64,000 nucleotides of DNA from assembly GCA_026075535.2 (NCBI GenBank), contig AP026540.1, positions 9,486,001-9,550,000 of the forward strand, read 5' to 3'. Shown here piece after piece: positions 41,960 to 55,169 of the stretch. How positions within the stretch are numbered: the first letter of the stretch is position 1; each line of letters starts with the position of its first letter. The translations under genes were made by a program, and so were the position numbers. The notes below the pieces were generated by a model that was not told the origin of the DNA, did not search any database, and saw nothing but the letters and a program-made list of their open reading frames with translations. The stretch is from Tricholoma matsutake (taxonomy: Eukaryota; Basidiomycota; Agaricomycetes; Agaricales; Tricholomataceae).

Positions 41960-42700
41960 TAAGCTTTCTACAGTACTAGCTCCAACATTTTTGGCTCACC
42001 TCTGATATTTCATGCTTCACTAGGCATAAAAAAACTCTTAAACACTCACTGGCAGCTTGGTGAGGACCAAGTAGGGTATATTTTGATGGAAATAGGAGGC
42101 AACTGATAGCATTCCAGGCAAATACCCCACAATGGAACCAGTTGATGTGAAGGTCTTGAAATGCTATTGGTAGGCAAAAATGATGGAATTTATGATTTGT
42201 ATGATGCAATGTCCACTAGTCAATTGCAGCTGCCCATTGCTGTGGTATCGGATTTCTGACTGAGTCACCTGTAACAGAAGTACCTCAGTACTGCTGGCAC
42301 TCAGAGGGAAAGGGGCACAGTTAAACAGGAAGTTGTTATGGATTCAAGAAGGAGTAATTATTCTAAGACATCATACAAGAAATATCAACCTACAGACACA
42401 TGACTGTGTGTATTAGTAATCATGGTCCATGTCATGGTCAAACTTCAGGGATTTCAAAATATAGGCACCACCTAAATGGATATCCAGCAGGTATTACCAC
42501 ATGTAATATATAGGCAAAATGCATCAGCAGCCTATGTGCCAGAAAAAGATTTGAGAGGCTTACTGGATTTGTTATGTAGGAATCCGTGCTGTAAACAGTT
42601 TGTAGCATACATGCTGGCATAGTTTTGGAGCAATGCCAACACAATTCATACTGATATAGACACAAAACTTGGTCTGGATTTGGACTGTGGTCCCATTACA
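41960..42700. other. No supported gene
   Basis: Short frames only. No repeats or termini recognised. Confidence 0.4.
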
Positions 42701-42706
42701 TCAGCC

Positions 42707-42940
42707 ATTTCTATACTTGACATGTCGATTTCCCTGCAAAACCTGATTTTGGCAGATTAAGTCCTGAAAAGTCTACCAGACCAGTTCTGCACCAAAACTG
42801 CAAACAGTTTTTGCTCAGCTATTTCTATACTTAACATGTCGATTTCCCTGAAAAACCTAATTTTGGCAGATTAAGTCCCGAAAAGTCTACTGCACTGGTT
42901 CTGCATGAAAACTGCAAACAGTTTTTGCAGTCAATGCCCA
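42707..42940. repeat. 114-bp tandem duplication
   Basis: Two direct copies starting ATTTCTATACTT at 42707 and 42821, with the shared segment GGCAGATTAAGTCC. The copies differ at a number of positions. Lies 3' of the CACTA transposase gene and could be subterminal sequence of that element. Confidence 0.7.
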
Positions 42941-43135
42941 CTCATTGCCCCATTCATAACCTGCACACCATGCATCATAGGACCCAACAAACAATCTTAA
43001 TTCTCCGCCACATTGGAAATTATTCATTCTTACTGTTCTCGCTTGCTTTGTTGCATTTGACAAATCTGTTCATTCCACCATCTTGTCACATTGCGACATC
43101 TTATGTTCATCATCTTAATCAATATACATTTAACA

Positions 43136-46100
43136 TCATACTACAAAAAACATAATGTATTCAGTCCTAGTATAGATTGTAAGCAAACAAGTTGACAATA
43201 GCAAACTGTGCAGACATACCTTTGAGAGAGCCAGAACAATACAGCAGGACTCATTGAGCCTCTGCCTTGCATAGTGAGAGATCACCCACTGAAGCTCAAT
43301 GACTTCCAGTGTTGAGCTTAGAGAAGTTGAGTAGATTGATGCAGGAAAGTGCAGATAGAATTGAGATGGGTTTGAAGAGTGATCCAGAGGTTGTTGATGT
43401 TGCACTGCATATTTGACACTACCATCTGCATTTGCCATGATATATTGAATTGAGGCAGGAAATGGTGGGGATGCAGTGTTGCCATCAGGATGGAACAAAA
43501 CCAAGCTGTTCCTGATGTGGGTCAATGAGTGGGCAAAAATAACATTATAGTAACAATGTCTTGCACAGATGGCAACTGTCTTGTCCCTGATGAATTGTCG
43601 CAATTTGGATGAGACAGGTTGAAAAGCAGAGGCAGGGAGATTCAGCTCATCAGTATTGTTGGCATCATCATCAAGTGTTCTGGTGAAGAGTTTGTCGAGA
43701 ACATTCTTGCATTCATGGAGGAACAGCGGGCAGTCAGGGCAAGAAAGCCATTGCTTCAACTGTGCAGCCTTTGAGTACACTGACAGCATCATTGCCTCGA
43801 GTTCACCTGGTGGGCATGGATTAAATATGTGTATGCATACAATCAAGAGAGAAGAAATAGACCAACCAAATTTGTGATTATGAGGAAGTCACTGAAGTCC
43901 TCTGATGAGTCGCTCAGATGGAAAGCACCACCAGGACCAAACAGGACCAAACAACCATAAAAAGTCATAGATATGTATGGCCATATGACTGTTGAGGTGG
44001 TGATTGACAGGTGGATGGAATGCTTTCAAGCCTTGAACCCATGCAAGGAGCTCAGCTTGGTATGCATTTTGTCTGGCAGTCATCATTGTCCTCTTGCTAG
44101 CCAAAGAGATTGCACAGACCAAGGACATGGTGTGATCTAGAACAGTGTGCATATGTTCAGCCTGTGCAGGGGTTTCATGTCATGAACCCTCCCCCCAGAG
44201 GGTGACAAGAGCAACGGGGAGCTGGACAGTCAATAGTATGCACAATTTGTTGGCTTTGAGAGTTCCAGCAGCTGCATCTCTGAAGTTCTTTGGCACAGAC
44301 AGCAGCCACAAAGGGGTGTCAATGTCATGGATGACATCTTGAATGTGTTTCATGGTGGCCACACTGACCAACTTCAATGGCAGGGGGGCTGATGGAGTCA
44401 AGGGGAAGTGTGCACACTATTACAAGGGATTTCAAGTAAGTGCCTGGCAGTGAGCGAGAGAAGAGAATTCTCACCCATTTGGTCAGTGCTTTGGAATAAT
44501 CAGCTTTTGTGTATCTGGATTTAGGATGATTTCCAATGGTGATATGGGTCTCCAGAGATTTGAAGACAAATTTGAGGGCTGAAAGTTTCCAGTTCACTAG
44601 TTTGGCTGTTAAAGATTTGAGGCCACCTTCACCACTGATCAGGCTAACGAGTTGGGAATAGATTGGTGAGATGTCTTTAATAGTCTTCTCATCAAGCTGC
44701 TCTTGAGCCACCATATTCTCATCGGGGATGATGAATGGATAACTGAAGGCAGTTTGGGGGGTTTCCTTGGCCTTGGCTGATGCACTCATCAACTTGAGAG
44801 CATCACAAAAGTGTAAGAGGGCGAGTCCCTCAAACAGGCAATGTATTGAATCAACTACAACCATGTGAGCTGGGTCCCAATATGAAAGCCTCCACAACTC
44901 TGACCACCATATGCCATGGTCTTCGAACAATATCTTTTGATCATCCACCGATTCAGCTGCCTTCCAAGCATTGGCATGCAAGAGCATTGTCTTGTGATCC
45001 CTGGGTTCCCAATCTTCTGCCTCAATGTCAGTCCTTCTGAGATTGCTCAGACTGAAACATGAGCATCGGGTGCAGAGGTGATGGCTCCCAACACTTGCAT
45101 ACTTAGAGAACTTGCATGCAGTAGAAAGGTCACAAGCAACCAAGGCTCTTGCACTTCAGGTCATGCGCCCATGAGGGTGATTGGCAGTGCATGAGTACTT
45201 CACACCATGAGTCCAGGATGTTAAAAGGTCATCCACGACTGGCCAAATATAATGATTGAGTGCTGTACCATGGGGTTCTGCTGGACCAGGGATGATACAA
45301 GCAATGTACATGTTCTCAGGCTTGTAGCGAATACTCAATGGTAGGTTGAGGCATGCAGCACTGATGATGCCACAGGAAGTGGAAGGACCTCAGATTGTCT
45401 GGCTCTCAGCACTAAAAAAATCAAAGTTGAACACAAATAAATAGCATCCTTCATCACCTGGTCGATCAATGAATAGTCAGTGCCCATCAGGTCCTTTGAA
45501 TGTGCGGACAAATTCTGCTTCAGAGACATCAGAAATGAAGATGGGAGGGGGTTTGTTGCAGTTGATGGATGCTATGATGTTATCACAGAAATGGTCCATT
45601 GTATGTCCAACTGATGAGTGCAAGATTAGGCTGGCAAGGTAGTCATGGAAATGGTGGTAGATGTGGGTCTTAATGGGTGTCAGAAGACCATCTAAGCTGG
45701 TTTCTAAAAGTGGGGTGTTGCATCATTTGCTGCCAGGGGAAGGTACATTCGAGCACATCACAGGATATTGTGCAATCTTGGAGCCAGGCTTAAAGGTTGG
45801 TGGATAATTACAATGGCAGGTCGGGCAAACTGCATAGGTGGTAGTCTTTGACTCAAGATTAAACCGTTTGAGAACTGTATCCAGGGTCTTTGGGACTTGT
45901 TCCAGAATAGTTTGCTGGACAAGCCCAATTCTTGGTGATGTGGATAAGAAGGCAGATTGGAGAAGAATCGACAGCAGGTTGAGGAGAAGCTTGCCAGTCT
46001 GCCTGCTCACACTGAACAGGACTGTGCAGATGATTGCAATGAGCATGGCAATTTGGGTGGTCTGCTCGAAATTGTTGACAGGATAAGAAAAGTGATGTTC

Positions 46101-46888
46101 TGAAGCAAATATTGGTACAGAAATTTGATGAAGACTTCTCTGTACTAACCTGAATTAAAGTTGGCAGGCAGAGACTCATCACTTCCTGCCTTCACCTTGC
46201 CACAGACCTCTGCATACAACTGTTGGACACCATCCAGCACTTCTTTCAACTCCTTCTGGTGGGTGACCAATTCGACCTGCCGCATCACTGCGTCAAATGC
46301 CCCCTGAACAACCACAAGCTCCTTCTCAATTTCTTGAAGTGTTCCCAATAGAGGTTCAGCAAATTGAAGGAGGGTGAGTCTCAAAGCAAGTTGGTGAATT
46401 TTAGATTTGACTACATCCAGGCGCTGCTGTGCTGTTTGGGTCTTATGGTTCTTCTCCTCTTTCAAAGAGCCAGCATGTGTTCCCAGAGGAAGAGGTCTGG
46501 ATGAGTTTGCATTCAGGTCAGTGGGGAGTGTTGGAAGGTTTTGGGCATCCCAGTGAAGCTGCTGCAGGCTCTGAGCCATCTCCTCAACTGCAGCTTCTGT
46601 TGACATCACCAGCGGTTGCACTGAGGTTTGATATTCCTGTCTCGAGACAAACAGGCAGCTTGGTTGAGAATCAATGTCAGGGCCATCATCAGTGAGTGCG
46701 AGAGCCATCGTGGAAGTGGTGACATCTCGGAGGTCCTGTTCTGCTTGCTGCTGCTGTTCTTTGACATGTTTGAGATGTCCAATTCATGCGGATGTAGGCA
46801 TCATCACTCCCCAAGGTTTACCAGTGTTGTCCAAGCCCCCCACTTTGTCGCATTCTTTGCAGTGGCAGACAAAATCTCGTGCTGGCAT
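43136..46888 (-). pseudogene. CACTA (EnSpm-like) Tnp2-type transposase
   Basis: Start MPARDFVCHCKECDKVGGLD at 46888, an N-terminal cysteine motif typical of mushroom Tnp2 genes. After an in-frame TGA come a helical region (46708-46145), VCPTCHCNYPPTFK, FKGPDGH, IRYKPENMYIACIIPGPAEP, LNHYIWPVVDDLL, the catalytic-region segment GIWWSELWRLSYWDPAHMVV and VDSIHCLFEGLALLHFCDAL, VPKNFRDAAAGTLKA, MAIHIYDFLWLFGPVWSWWC, KQWLSCPDCPLF and LQWVISHYARQRLNES, in family order. Frame changes, some at introns, and several stops make it a probable pseudogene. Ends at a donor near 43222, so the last exon may be lost. Cut-and-paste transposase. Confidence 0.85.
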
Positions 46889-46897
46889 GTTGTCAAC

Positions 46898-47465
46898 TCA
46901 AGGGTGTGTCAGACACAGCTCAATTGAGGGTGAAATTGGAGGGGGGACAGACTCCACAAAGGTAAATGGAGCAAAGTTTGTGACCAATGCAGGCATATCG
47001 ACTCTTAGCAATGTCAGGGTGCTGTGGGCATGCACAATGCACAACAACAGAGGCACAGTTCACTGAGTGTATTGACCAGAGCAGGGAGGCTTCAAGAGTG
47101 TGGCAAACACAGCTCAAGCAACTAGTGGGATTGCAATGACTGATTGGTTTGATTGGGGACCGGGAGGGTGTGTAGAACACAGCCCAAGCAGCTAGGGAGG
47201 TATTGCAATGACAGATCGGCTTGATCGAGGGTTAGAGGGTGTGTTGAACACAGCCCAAGCAGCTAGGGAGGTATCACAATGACAGATTGGCTTGATCGAG
47301 GGTTAGAGGGCATGTCGAACACAGCCCAAGTAACCAAGGGAGGATGAAGCAGCAGTAGCCACAGTTGTGGGATCAGCAAATGAAATTTTTGAGGAATGTT
47401 CCAATGACAGTGGTCAGAGGACACTAGAGGGCATGTCAAACACAGCCCAAACCAGCAACAGTGAC
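46898..47465. repeat. 71-bp repeats (TGTTGAACACAGCCCAAGCA)
   Basis: Direct repeats of a GAACACAGCCCAAGCA-type motif, spaced 71 bp at about 47101, 47172, 47243 and 47315, with outliers at 46900 and 47436. Located just upstream of the Tnp2 gene. Related repeats with CACTGCCCA occur at 54565-54950. Arrays like this near a CACTA gene fit subterminal transposase-binding repeats, which is inference. Confidence 0.65.
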
Positions 47466-47831
47466 AAGAGGAGATGAGGATGATGATTGGCATGTTACTG
47501 GTGTTTGTGGCACAATACCAATACTGATACCTGGCACCCTGGCACTGATGTAATCACCTGATAAGGACAGCTTTGCACATACATGTCCCAAGTTGCGCAA
47601 TGCCAATGCCCACGAGACTTTGAGTTTTTGGATGTCGATTCTTTTATTGAGGTAATGAATTGACATGTATTATCAAAGTACAGCGAGGACTGGGGGTAAT
47701 GTACAAGTTTGGGGGAACTGAGATTGAAGAAGCTGAAACTAGTTCAAAGGACAACTAGAGCTTGGATCGTGTCCTCACTGACTGAGCAATGGACCATTCG
47801 CACTTTTGCTGAGCTCTGCATGACATATACT

Positions 47832-48604
47832 TCAGCTCAAGGCAAATGAGATCTGTGAGCAGCCAACATTCTTCATAATCGACAAGTCGAGGACACCTTT
47901 CACAAGCCTGTGAAAGCCAGGATCAGGAGTGGTGTAAGGTGAGAGAATATGCCTGCATACATGTTTGCAAACATGTTCAAGACTCCAGAGACTTTGTGAT
48001 GAGAAACATTTGGAACTATCGAGGTGCTTGGCAATGAGCTCCTTCACGTATTTCTGATAAAATCAGGGTAAGTGGACTGGAGATGAGGGGCATACAACAT
48101 AGACTGACCTTGAACTTTTGATAGTCAGATCCCAAGCCAAAGCAGCTTCAAGATTATAACCACTGCATCCAGGTCTACCCACCTCCCCTTGTGGCTTTGG
48201 AATGGGCTCATCCCCAATCTTGTCTTCCCCAATCTTGTCTTCAGCTGATCCTGCAGGTTGTCCTGTGCCATGCTCATCTTTATCAGAACTGAGGCTCAAC
48301 AAATCGGAAGTTTCCCTTCCATCAGGGCTTGGAGATCGGGCTGGGGTGTCGCGTGTGAGCATAGATGAGCTGGCAATTGCAGCCACGGCAGGAGTGGCTG
48401 AGCGAGAGTGAAAGGACACAGTTTAACCACTTGTGGGATGTCTGACTCTCTGTACTGGCCTGGAGTACAGTGCATATCGGGATTTGTGAGGTCATCCCAA
48501 TCCAATCTCCTCCTGCACAAGAAGGCAACCAGATGGCAGTAATCTTCTGACTTCAGTCTGAGTGATGAGAATCGGGAGTGTAGGAGGAGGAGAACTTGGT
48601 TCAT
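47832..48604 (-). CDS. Uncharacterised spliced gene
   Basis: Minus-strand exons: MNQVLLLLHSRFSSLRLKSE with FLCRRRLDWDDLTNPDMH; a Ser/Pro/Asp-rich exon (RSPSPDGRETSDLLSLSSDK; SGYNLEAALAWDLTIKSS) ending near a GTCAGT donor; and KYVKELIAKHLDSSKCF to 47832. The parts look coding, but frames at the junctions are not fully resolved. No known family. Confidence 0.4.
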
Positions 48605-48865
48605 AGAAGAGGGAGACTCGGGAGAGTTCAGTCAATGATCCTCTATTGGGTCTCATTGGTCGGGGTTGGGGCGATTACAACATTGGGCATACATGTGGAT
48701 GCCTTTAAGTATCCGATGATGGTGGCACCCCATTCATCTCGAGCCAACACACTGCACAAAGGGGCTGAGTCAGCAGGCATGCCTGGTCATGTCAAAGAAA
48801 CATTGGGTACTGCATGCCTCTCATCTGTCCTACTTCTTTCCAGTCCTGCCCCCTCCCCAAGAAAA

Positions 48866-50290
48866 ATGCTTGCCACATTGAAGAGCATCATCACTAACCA
48901 GCCCAAACTTGTCACCACTTTCCATGGCCATACAGGCTCCATGTTGTGCCTGAGTATATCTCCGAATGGCAGATATTTAGCCAGTGGTGGTACACATCAT
49001 GAGAGTGACTTTGACAAAGAGTTGACAAGAAACCACAGGGAACAATGGACTGAAGATATGGGAGTTGATGTTCAGGAAATAAATTGCAATTCCAGCACAA
49101 CCTTTCCATGAGTGTGGAGAAGTGACTTGCATTTGCTGGGTTACGCAGAAAGGGGAAACCTATGACATGCTCTGCTATGGCAATGGCCTTGGATTCTTGG
49201 TGTTCTTACAGCATGTCCCAACTGAGGTATGGAGATCTTCCAAGCCTGCCACAATGAGCTGAAAAATTCCAGGGTTACTTTGATGCCATCCACTCCAGCC
49301 AAATTGCTCGTGGAGGTGAAATCCTCTCTATTGCGGTGGACAGAGTTGGGACTGCACCTACTCGTATTGTGACAGGTACCTGCAACAAGTGCATTCAGAT
49401 ATGAAACTTCGATCCATGCACCAAGATGCTGCATTCCGTTCAATCCAGGGTTTACATGGACCACAACAATATTGTGCCCAAATGCCTTGCTTTCAATGAT
49501 AATCAAGACTGAGATCTCTTTGTCTTTGGCCTGTATGATGGTGGTTTGTGCATTGAATAATGGGTTTGGTGGCTTGGCTCATCACTGTAGCAGGTATAAA
49601 TATGCAGGACAAGATGGCAAGAAGTTGTCAAAGTCGCAGTTGGGCTTGGCAATGTGAGTTGCAATGTCTAGCCCAAGGCCTCTCATGAATCCCTTTATAG
49701 AGGAAATGCAGCAGTCGACACAGTTCGCAAGATATGTGTGGTTGACAATGTAACCAACAGTTTTGATTTATACAGTCTAGATGGAGGCCAGTTCGTCAGG
49801 GCATTTCAGACATGTGATGCCAAAAGAACATACCCGAAAGGAGTGGCGTTCGCTAATGATTCATGAGCAATCATAGGAGGGAGCGACCATGGAAAGGTCT
49901 AAATCTTTGAGCGCAAGACAGGTCGTTGCCTGAAGACCGTGACACACTGCAGGGATGGCAGTGTAGAAACTGTGGCAGTAGGTAATCTGTAGGCAAGGGA
50001 GGGCATGTTGACAATCTATCCATAGGTCCATGATAATGATGACAGCAGTGTTCTTCTGGCCACCGCATCATCAACCTGTGATGATCCAAGTCCCATATGC
50101 ATCTGGCATTGGAACACTGCAAATACTACAAAGAAGAGGACTGAGGTGCCTGGAGAGTGGGGAGTGATGCAGTTGATAGAGATCTTGATAAAGATAATCA
50201 TGATCACAGCTGCGGGAGTGTATTTCCTTGGGATAGCAAGGCAGAAGGTGCATCTTCCATTGCTGATTCCAGAAATGTGCTGATTTTGAG
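48866..50290 (+). pseudogene. WD40-repeat protein with C-terminal membrane segment
   Basis: WD40 units are recognisable although frames shift: TFHGHTGSMLCLSISPNGRY then LASGG; GEVTCICWVTQKGETYDMLC then YGNGLGFLVF; DLYSLDGGQFVRAFQTCDAK; AFANDS-stop-AIIGGSDHGKV-stop-IFERKTGRCLKT. The AIIGGSDHGKV segment resembles a WD40 family with many copies in mushrooms. Near the end EILIKIIMITAAGVYFLGIA is a predicted transmembrane helix. At least three stops and several frameshifts. Role in intact homologues unknown to me. Confidence 0.75.
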
Positions 50291-50299
50291 CAGTTCACT

Positions 50300-50905
50300 G
50301 GAAGGCTTCCATCAGCACTATCCTTTCTCGCACTGAAGGCCAAGAACGATGAGGGATTTGATGTGCATGAATATATCCGCCAAGCAATGGTGGCGGAAAT
50401 GAACAACATTTGCAATGAAAAGGGTACACAAAAGTTTGATGACAGAAAGGTTGCAGGTGAGCAAGGCATCATGTCCATATCTGGAGTCACTCAATGGTCT
50501 TTCGGCAGATACAGTGGGCACAGCTGGAGCTCACTGGAGCAGTCCAAGTGAGAGTCTCCACCAGGCCACACCAGAGGTCAGCTTTGCAGTAACACCAGCA
50601 TCCATGCACTGCAGCAATCCAGGTGTGGGGATTGCAGTAACAGAAACCTCAGATCTGGAATGGTGTGATGAGGATGCGGTTCTAGGGTGCCAGCACAGTA
50701 AGGAGCTGCATGGCGACAAGTGTACAGTAACATAGTCACAATGTCCTCAGGCAAACAATGTCATTACGAGAGTGGTATTCAAAATTCAATGTGATAAAAT
50801 ACAATATGATGGTGGAAATGAAAACAAAGAAGCATTGGAGAGAGGGGATAGGAAAAAAGAAGTCATAACAGGTTATTCATAGAAAACAAAACAATGGCAA
50901 CAACT
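50300..50905 (+). other. Fragmentary coding-like sequence, no family
   Basis: A short frame with HEYIRQAMVAEMNNICNEKG, then Ser/His-rich sequence. It may be a remnant of a gene downstream of the WD40 relic. Nothing else seen. Confidence 0.25.
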
Positions 50906-50910
50906 TTGGC

Positions 50911-51536
50911 TCAAAGATGGGCATAGGCATGGGGGCGAGGGCTGTGGATTATGATGTCTTTGGTGTAGACCTTGATCTTTGGCAGGGATGCTTTGGAGAA
51001 GGAAGCATCTGTTGCAATTCTGGCAACGCCATGAGCAGATGAGGATGGAGGAATGGCAGCAAAACTTACCTCTTTGCTACCCAATCTGCCATGACCCTGC
51101 TGATGCCACCAAGAGATGTGCATCGTGCTTTGATTCCAACTTTCATGATTATCATGTTGCTCTTGATGACTGAATCACGAGGCGCAATCATGTTGTCCAA
51201 GCATTCACTGGCAGGGAAGTGCTTGTGGTGCTTCCAGAAGACCATGAAGACCCAGCTGTGCCCCCCTTCTTTGACAGTCACTTGGCAACTGTGGACAAAG
51301 GGTTGGCGGGGATGACCAGGCGACATATGGTTTTCAGGAAAGGGATGGCAAAATTGGCATTGGGTTGGTGGTAGCTGATGTCAATGGTGGTAGGTCTTGG
51401 GCAGTTGGCACCATAGAGTCGACTGCGAACTGATTTCTCGATTGACTGGAATATAGGTATTAGGTTCAAGAACAAAAGAGGTACTTTGAAAACATACCGC
51501 TCTGGTTTTTGGGATGAAGTATGTTGTGTTCACCAT
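50911..51536 (-). pseudogene. Small protein of a widespread mushroom family (MVNT..FIPKTRA start)
   Basis: Exon 1 is 51536-51498 (MVNTTYFIPKTRA), intron 51497-51446 (GTATGT...TTCCAG). Exon 2 has SIEKSVRSRLYGANCPRPTT and PFLKTICRLVIPANPLSTVA. After a one-base frame shift near 51285 come VTVKEGGHSWVFMVFWKHHK, SVIKSNMIIMKVG and a GTAAGT intron. The last exon (KIKVYTKDIIIHSPRPHAYA) ends at 50911. Members of this family recur in Agaricomycete genomes beside genes of the type at 51889-54450. Function unknown. Only the frameshift breaks it. Confidence 0.65.
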
Positions 51537-51888
51537 TTTGTGGGCACAGATATAGCAAAATTGGGTAAGAACAAATAAAACGAAGCATTGTGCAAATCCT
51601 TATGCAGCAGTCAGTGATCAAGGACAGGAGAGAAGGAAATGCACAAATCTACCATTTTCCATATCAGGCAGGAGTCAGCCTCAAGGTCACATGCAAAGGG
51701 AAGATGGCATGCCACATTGTTGGTGGCCAATCAGTTCCGGGGCCAGCAAAGGGATTGTGAAGTGGCAAATGAAAGAATTGTGAAGGGTGAATGAAAGGAT
51801 TGTGAAATGGTACCATTTCTAGCACCTCCCTTCCGGATCCATTGTGATACCTTTCACACACCCCAGTACATCCACCAGCGACTCCTGA

Positions 51889-54450
51889 ATGGATGTCCCA
51901 ACAGACCATGATGAGGAAATGGCTGACCCTAGCAGCTCTGAAGGGTATGTCACACCAGATGGAGACTTTGAGCAGCAGACGTCAAGGTCACATGAATCAA
52001 CTCCTCACCCAAGCAGAACCACTACACCTCTCTTTCTTCCCTCGAGTGGCAATGACCACAGTGGAGAGGAAGGCCCACATATGGATCAAACTGGCATGCA
52101 CGATGAACCAGTAAGGCACCAATTGCCATTCACAGCTGCTTCCCTGAAATCAATTTCGAGCGGGGAACCTTTGGGCTCTGAGGGCAGGCAAGCCCAAATG
52201 AGACCACACCAAATGAAGCAATTTGGCCCTGACTCACGCCATGCCATGAAGTGCCCTCGCCAACTTCAGTTGATGGACTATCAAAAGTACTGGTCTGAAA
52301 CCTTCCAACAAGATGACATGATTGTAGAGCAGGCCAATGCCTTGCTGGCATGTTGCACAGGTGGAGGCTACACAAGCCAACAACTTGAAGACATTCCAGC
52401 AAATTTGGGCACAAGATCATGAGAAGTTCCGTGACAGAGAAGGGTGGACCAAGAGAAACAAGCGGTAAGGGTTGTGGCTAGAATTTCAGCAATTGCTGAC
52501 AAGTCCTCTTGTTAAAGATCAAGGTGGCATCCATGAGAGCTGCAATTGCTGAATACCAGGCAAAAACCCAGGTATGAATGAGGGTTATTAGACACCAGGT
52601 GCTGACACCTGCTGCAGGAAGAGGTGGCGGCATTAGAAGTGAAGTTGTGGGACGAGACTGTGGCATTAACGGCAAAAAACCATGATTTTGTATGTGACCT
52701 TGCATTGGATCTCATTTCAGCTTGTTCTGACGGGTGCTTAGGGCAATCTGGAAATGGCTGCAGCCAGGGTCATACAGGGAAACAACCAAGCCCAATGTAA
52801 AGAGGTGAAGTCACTTCATTTTGTACAGAATGTCATCATTGATGAGGGTAGATTGCCTGAAAATCTCGATCAGCAAAAGGGAAAGACAGAAATCTTTCTC
52901 CAGACAGATCCCGTCAACCTACTCCTGGCCTGTCAAATCCTGGCAAGCCACAAATGTCCTCAGATGCCTCTAGTAGTGCTGCTGGCATCATGGATGAGCA
53001 TTCAATGGAGGTCGATCACTATGAAGAACATGGTGGTGGAGCCAACAGCAGCAGCCAGAATGGTCAAGCTGGCACCAGTGGCCAGAATGCCCAATGCAAC
53101 ATTCCAAATGCAGCTTGAAGACATAGAAATGCCTGTGATAGTGGGCAAGGGGCCATCGCTCGCCATGGTGGCATGACGTCGAGGGCCAATAAAATGGAAT
53201 TCGATGGGGATGACGAGTATGAGGAAAATGGGGATGGCAGAGACAACAGCAAAGACAGGAACCCTGGAGAGGATGATGATGATGATGATGATGGTAATAA
53301 TAGGCCTGTAACAAGGAAAGAATTGGACAGGATGCTGACAAAAGTTGCAGCACAGATAAGGGGTGGTGGAGGGTCAAAGTACAAGAAGGCTCGCAAAAGG
53401 AATCCTATCAAGGAAAAGATTGCCAAAGAGAAGGCAGCAGACACTGAGGAGGATAGAGACTGATTCTTGGTGAGTAAGGGAAGAACACTCACAAACAAAC
53501 TCTAACCAACCTTGCCAGGCATTGACTTGTGCAGTGATCTATAAAGCCTTTGACTACAACTCTTAGGAGGAATTTGCCCTTCATGACCCTCCATTGCACA
53601 AAGAGTTGAGGGCCTTTCGAGAGAACAAAGGCAGCCCCAATGTGAATGATTTGCAACTTGATATGAGGGGAACACTGTCCTCCCTGTGGAACAAGCAGGT
53701 CATGGATCTTTTGTACTTGAAAGTTATGGCAAGTAAAGGGGAGGATGATGAGAATGGAGGGAGAGCTTGGGAGGACCTCCCTGAGTGGTCACAAGATTAC
53801 TTTGAAGATCTCATTGTCAGCCAACTGCGACGCACAAAGCAAGCCTGGGGGGGAGCCCAACCACAAGAAAAGGAAGATGGGACACTCAAAACTCAAGCAG
53901 AAGCCAAGGAAAGGGTGACAAGAGTTGCAGAGGCTAAGGAAGCATTGAACAGAGCAAGAACAAGGCACCAACAGGTGAGAAAAACACATAATCCTTTGTG
54001 AAACTAATGGTTTTGCAGAGGTACACTTGGCGGATCACAAGTTGTGAGGCAGAAGTCAAAAAAGGAAGGGTGATCCAGAGTCAAGGCATCAATCAATGGA
54101 AATATATACTTGCACTTTTCAAAAAACTCGGTCCTGAGGGAGTCAGCTCTGATGAGAGTGGAGTGGATGGTGATGGCAATGAAGTGGCATATGTGAAACA
54201 CCTTCCATGGTGACCAGACATTGAGGAGCATATCAGAAGGGTTGATTACCATGGGAGGGCCAGGATGAAATGTGCAAAACCTATGCAAAGGGTGAGGGAG
54301 AGGGCTATGGTTGAAAGTGAGAGGGATGCTTATGTCAGTTGCACTGCAGTGTTGTATGACCAGACTTGGCTGGGTAAACAGACCACTGCTGCCAGGAAAG
54401 CACTCTGCATTTCCTCAGAACTGTTCTCCCTGAAAAGGCTCAACAATTAG
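51889..54450 (+). pseudogene. Large multi-exon gene of an expanded mushroom family
   Basis: N-terminal acidic/Ser-rich region (EEMADPSSSEGYVTPDGD), then LMDYQKYWSETFQQDDMIVE, HEKFRDREGWTKRNKR ending at an intron, an acidic run (GEDDDDDDDGNNRPVTRKE), and the C-terminal part LQLDMRGTLSSLWNKQVMDL, WEDLPEWSQDYFEDLIVS, AEAKERVTRVAEAKEALNRA. A spliced exon follows with KYILALFKKLGPEGVSSDES and VAYVKHLPW, a TGA at 54211-54213 where Arg fits, then PDIEEHIRRVDYHG and YDQTWLGKQTTAARKALC. The arrangement matches a family I recall from many Agaricomycetes; no enzymatic motif is known to me. Frames between 52430 and 53170 are not well resolved. Confidence 0.65.
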
Positions 54451-54559
54451 GAGGTCTCACAGTAGCAAGGCAGAGTAACATACCTTTTCAAATGTTAGGC
54501 CATTAAGAGATGTCCAGACTCCCTCAAAACTTCAGTACTGCCAGCTGCAATGGAGCGTG

Positions 54560-54955
54560 ACATGACAGTTTGGGGGGCATGTCAAACACTGCCCACACAA
54601 CCAAGCTGGGGGAAGCAGGTGAGCAAATAGCTAGCAATGTTGTTAAGGGTGTGTTGAACACTGCCCATGCAACCAAGCTGCAGGAACCAGGTGAGCGAGT
54701 AACCAGTGAAGTTGTTGAGGGTGTGTTGAACACTGCCCATGCAACCAAGCTGTCAGCAATGATTGGGACTTCATGTCAGACACTGCCCAAGTGGTGAAGC
54801 CCTTCCTCAACCCAATCCTTTGGACACCATATCAGCCATAAGACATCTAGAATACTGAGAGCACTCACCAGAAACCTGCAAGCTGCCAGAAAAGAGTGGG
54901 GCATTGCTGGACAAGGACCTCATGAGGGCATGTTAGACACTGCCAAAGCACCAAA
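54560..54955. repeat. 72-78-bp repeats (TGTTGAACACTGCCCATGCA)
   Basis: Four or five direct copies of a GAACACTGCCCATGCAACCA motif at about 54577, 54655, 54727 and 54777, and a weaker one near 54930. They are in the same orientation as, and related to, 46898-47465. The two arrays bracket the 47.5-54.5-kb gene block. Confidence 0.6.
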
Positions 54956-55169
54956 GACCTGTGGTCACCTCATCCTTCAGACTCCATGTCAGTGATAGGA
55001 TATTGGACATAGGAGGAGGACTTACTAGCAATCCCTGACACTGCCAGCAAAAGAGTGCAAGGGCACAGGGTGATAATCAAGAGGTTGCAACATGCAACAG
55101 TCATCACCACATTGCAATCAAACTCAGTGTCTTTCAAACTCTGCTGAGACTCCATCTTTAAGCTTTACC

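Noticed and set aside
48596..48868. Plus-strand start at 48596 for the WD40 gene
   Set aside because: Sequence before about 48866 lacks WD40 character and overlaps the opposite-strand gene; the later Met fits better.
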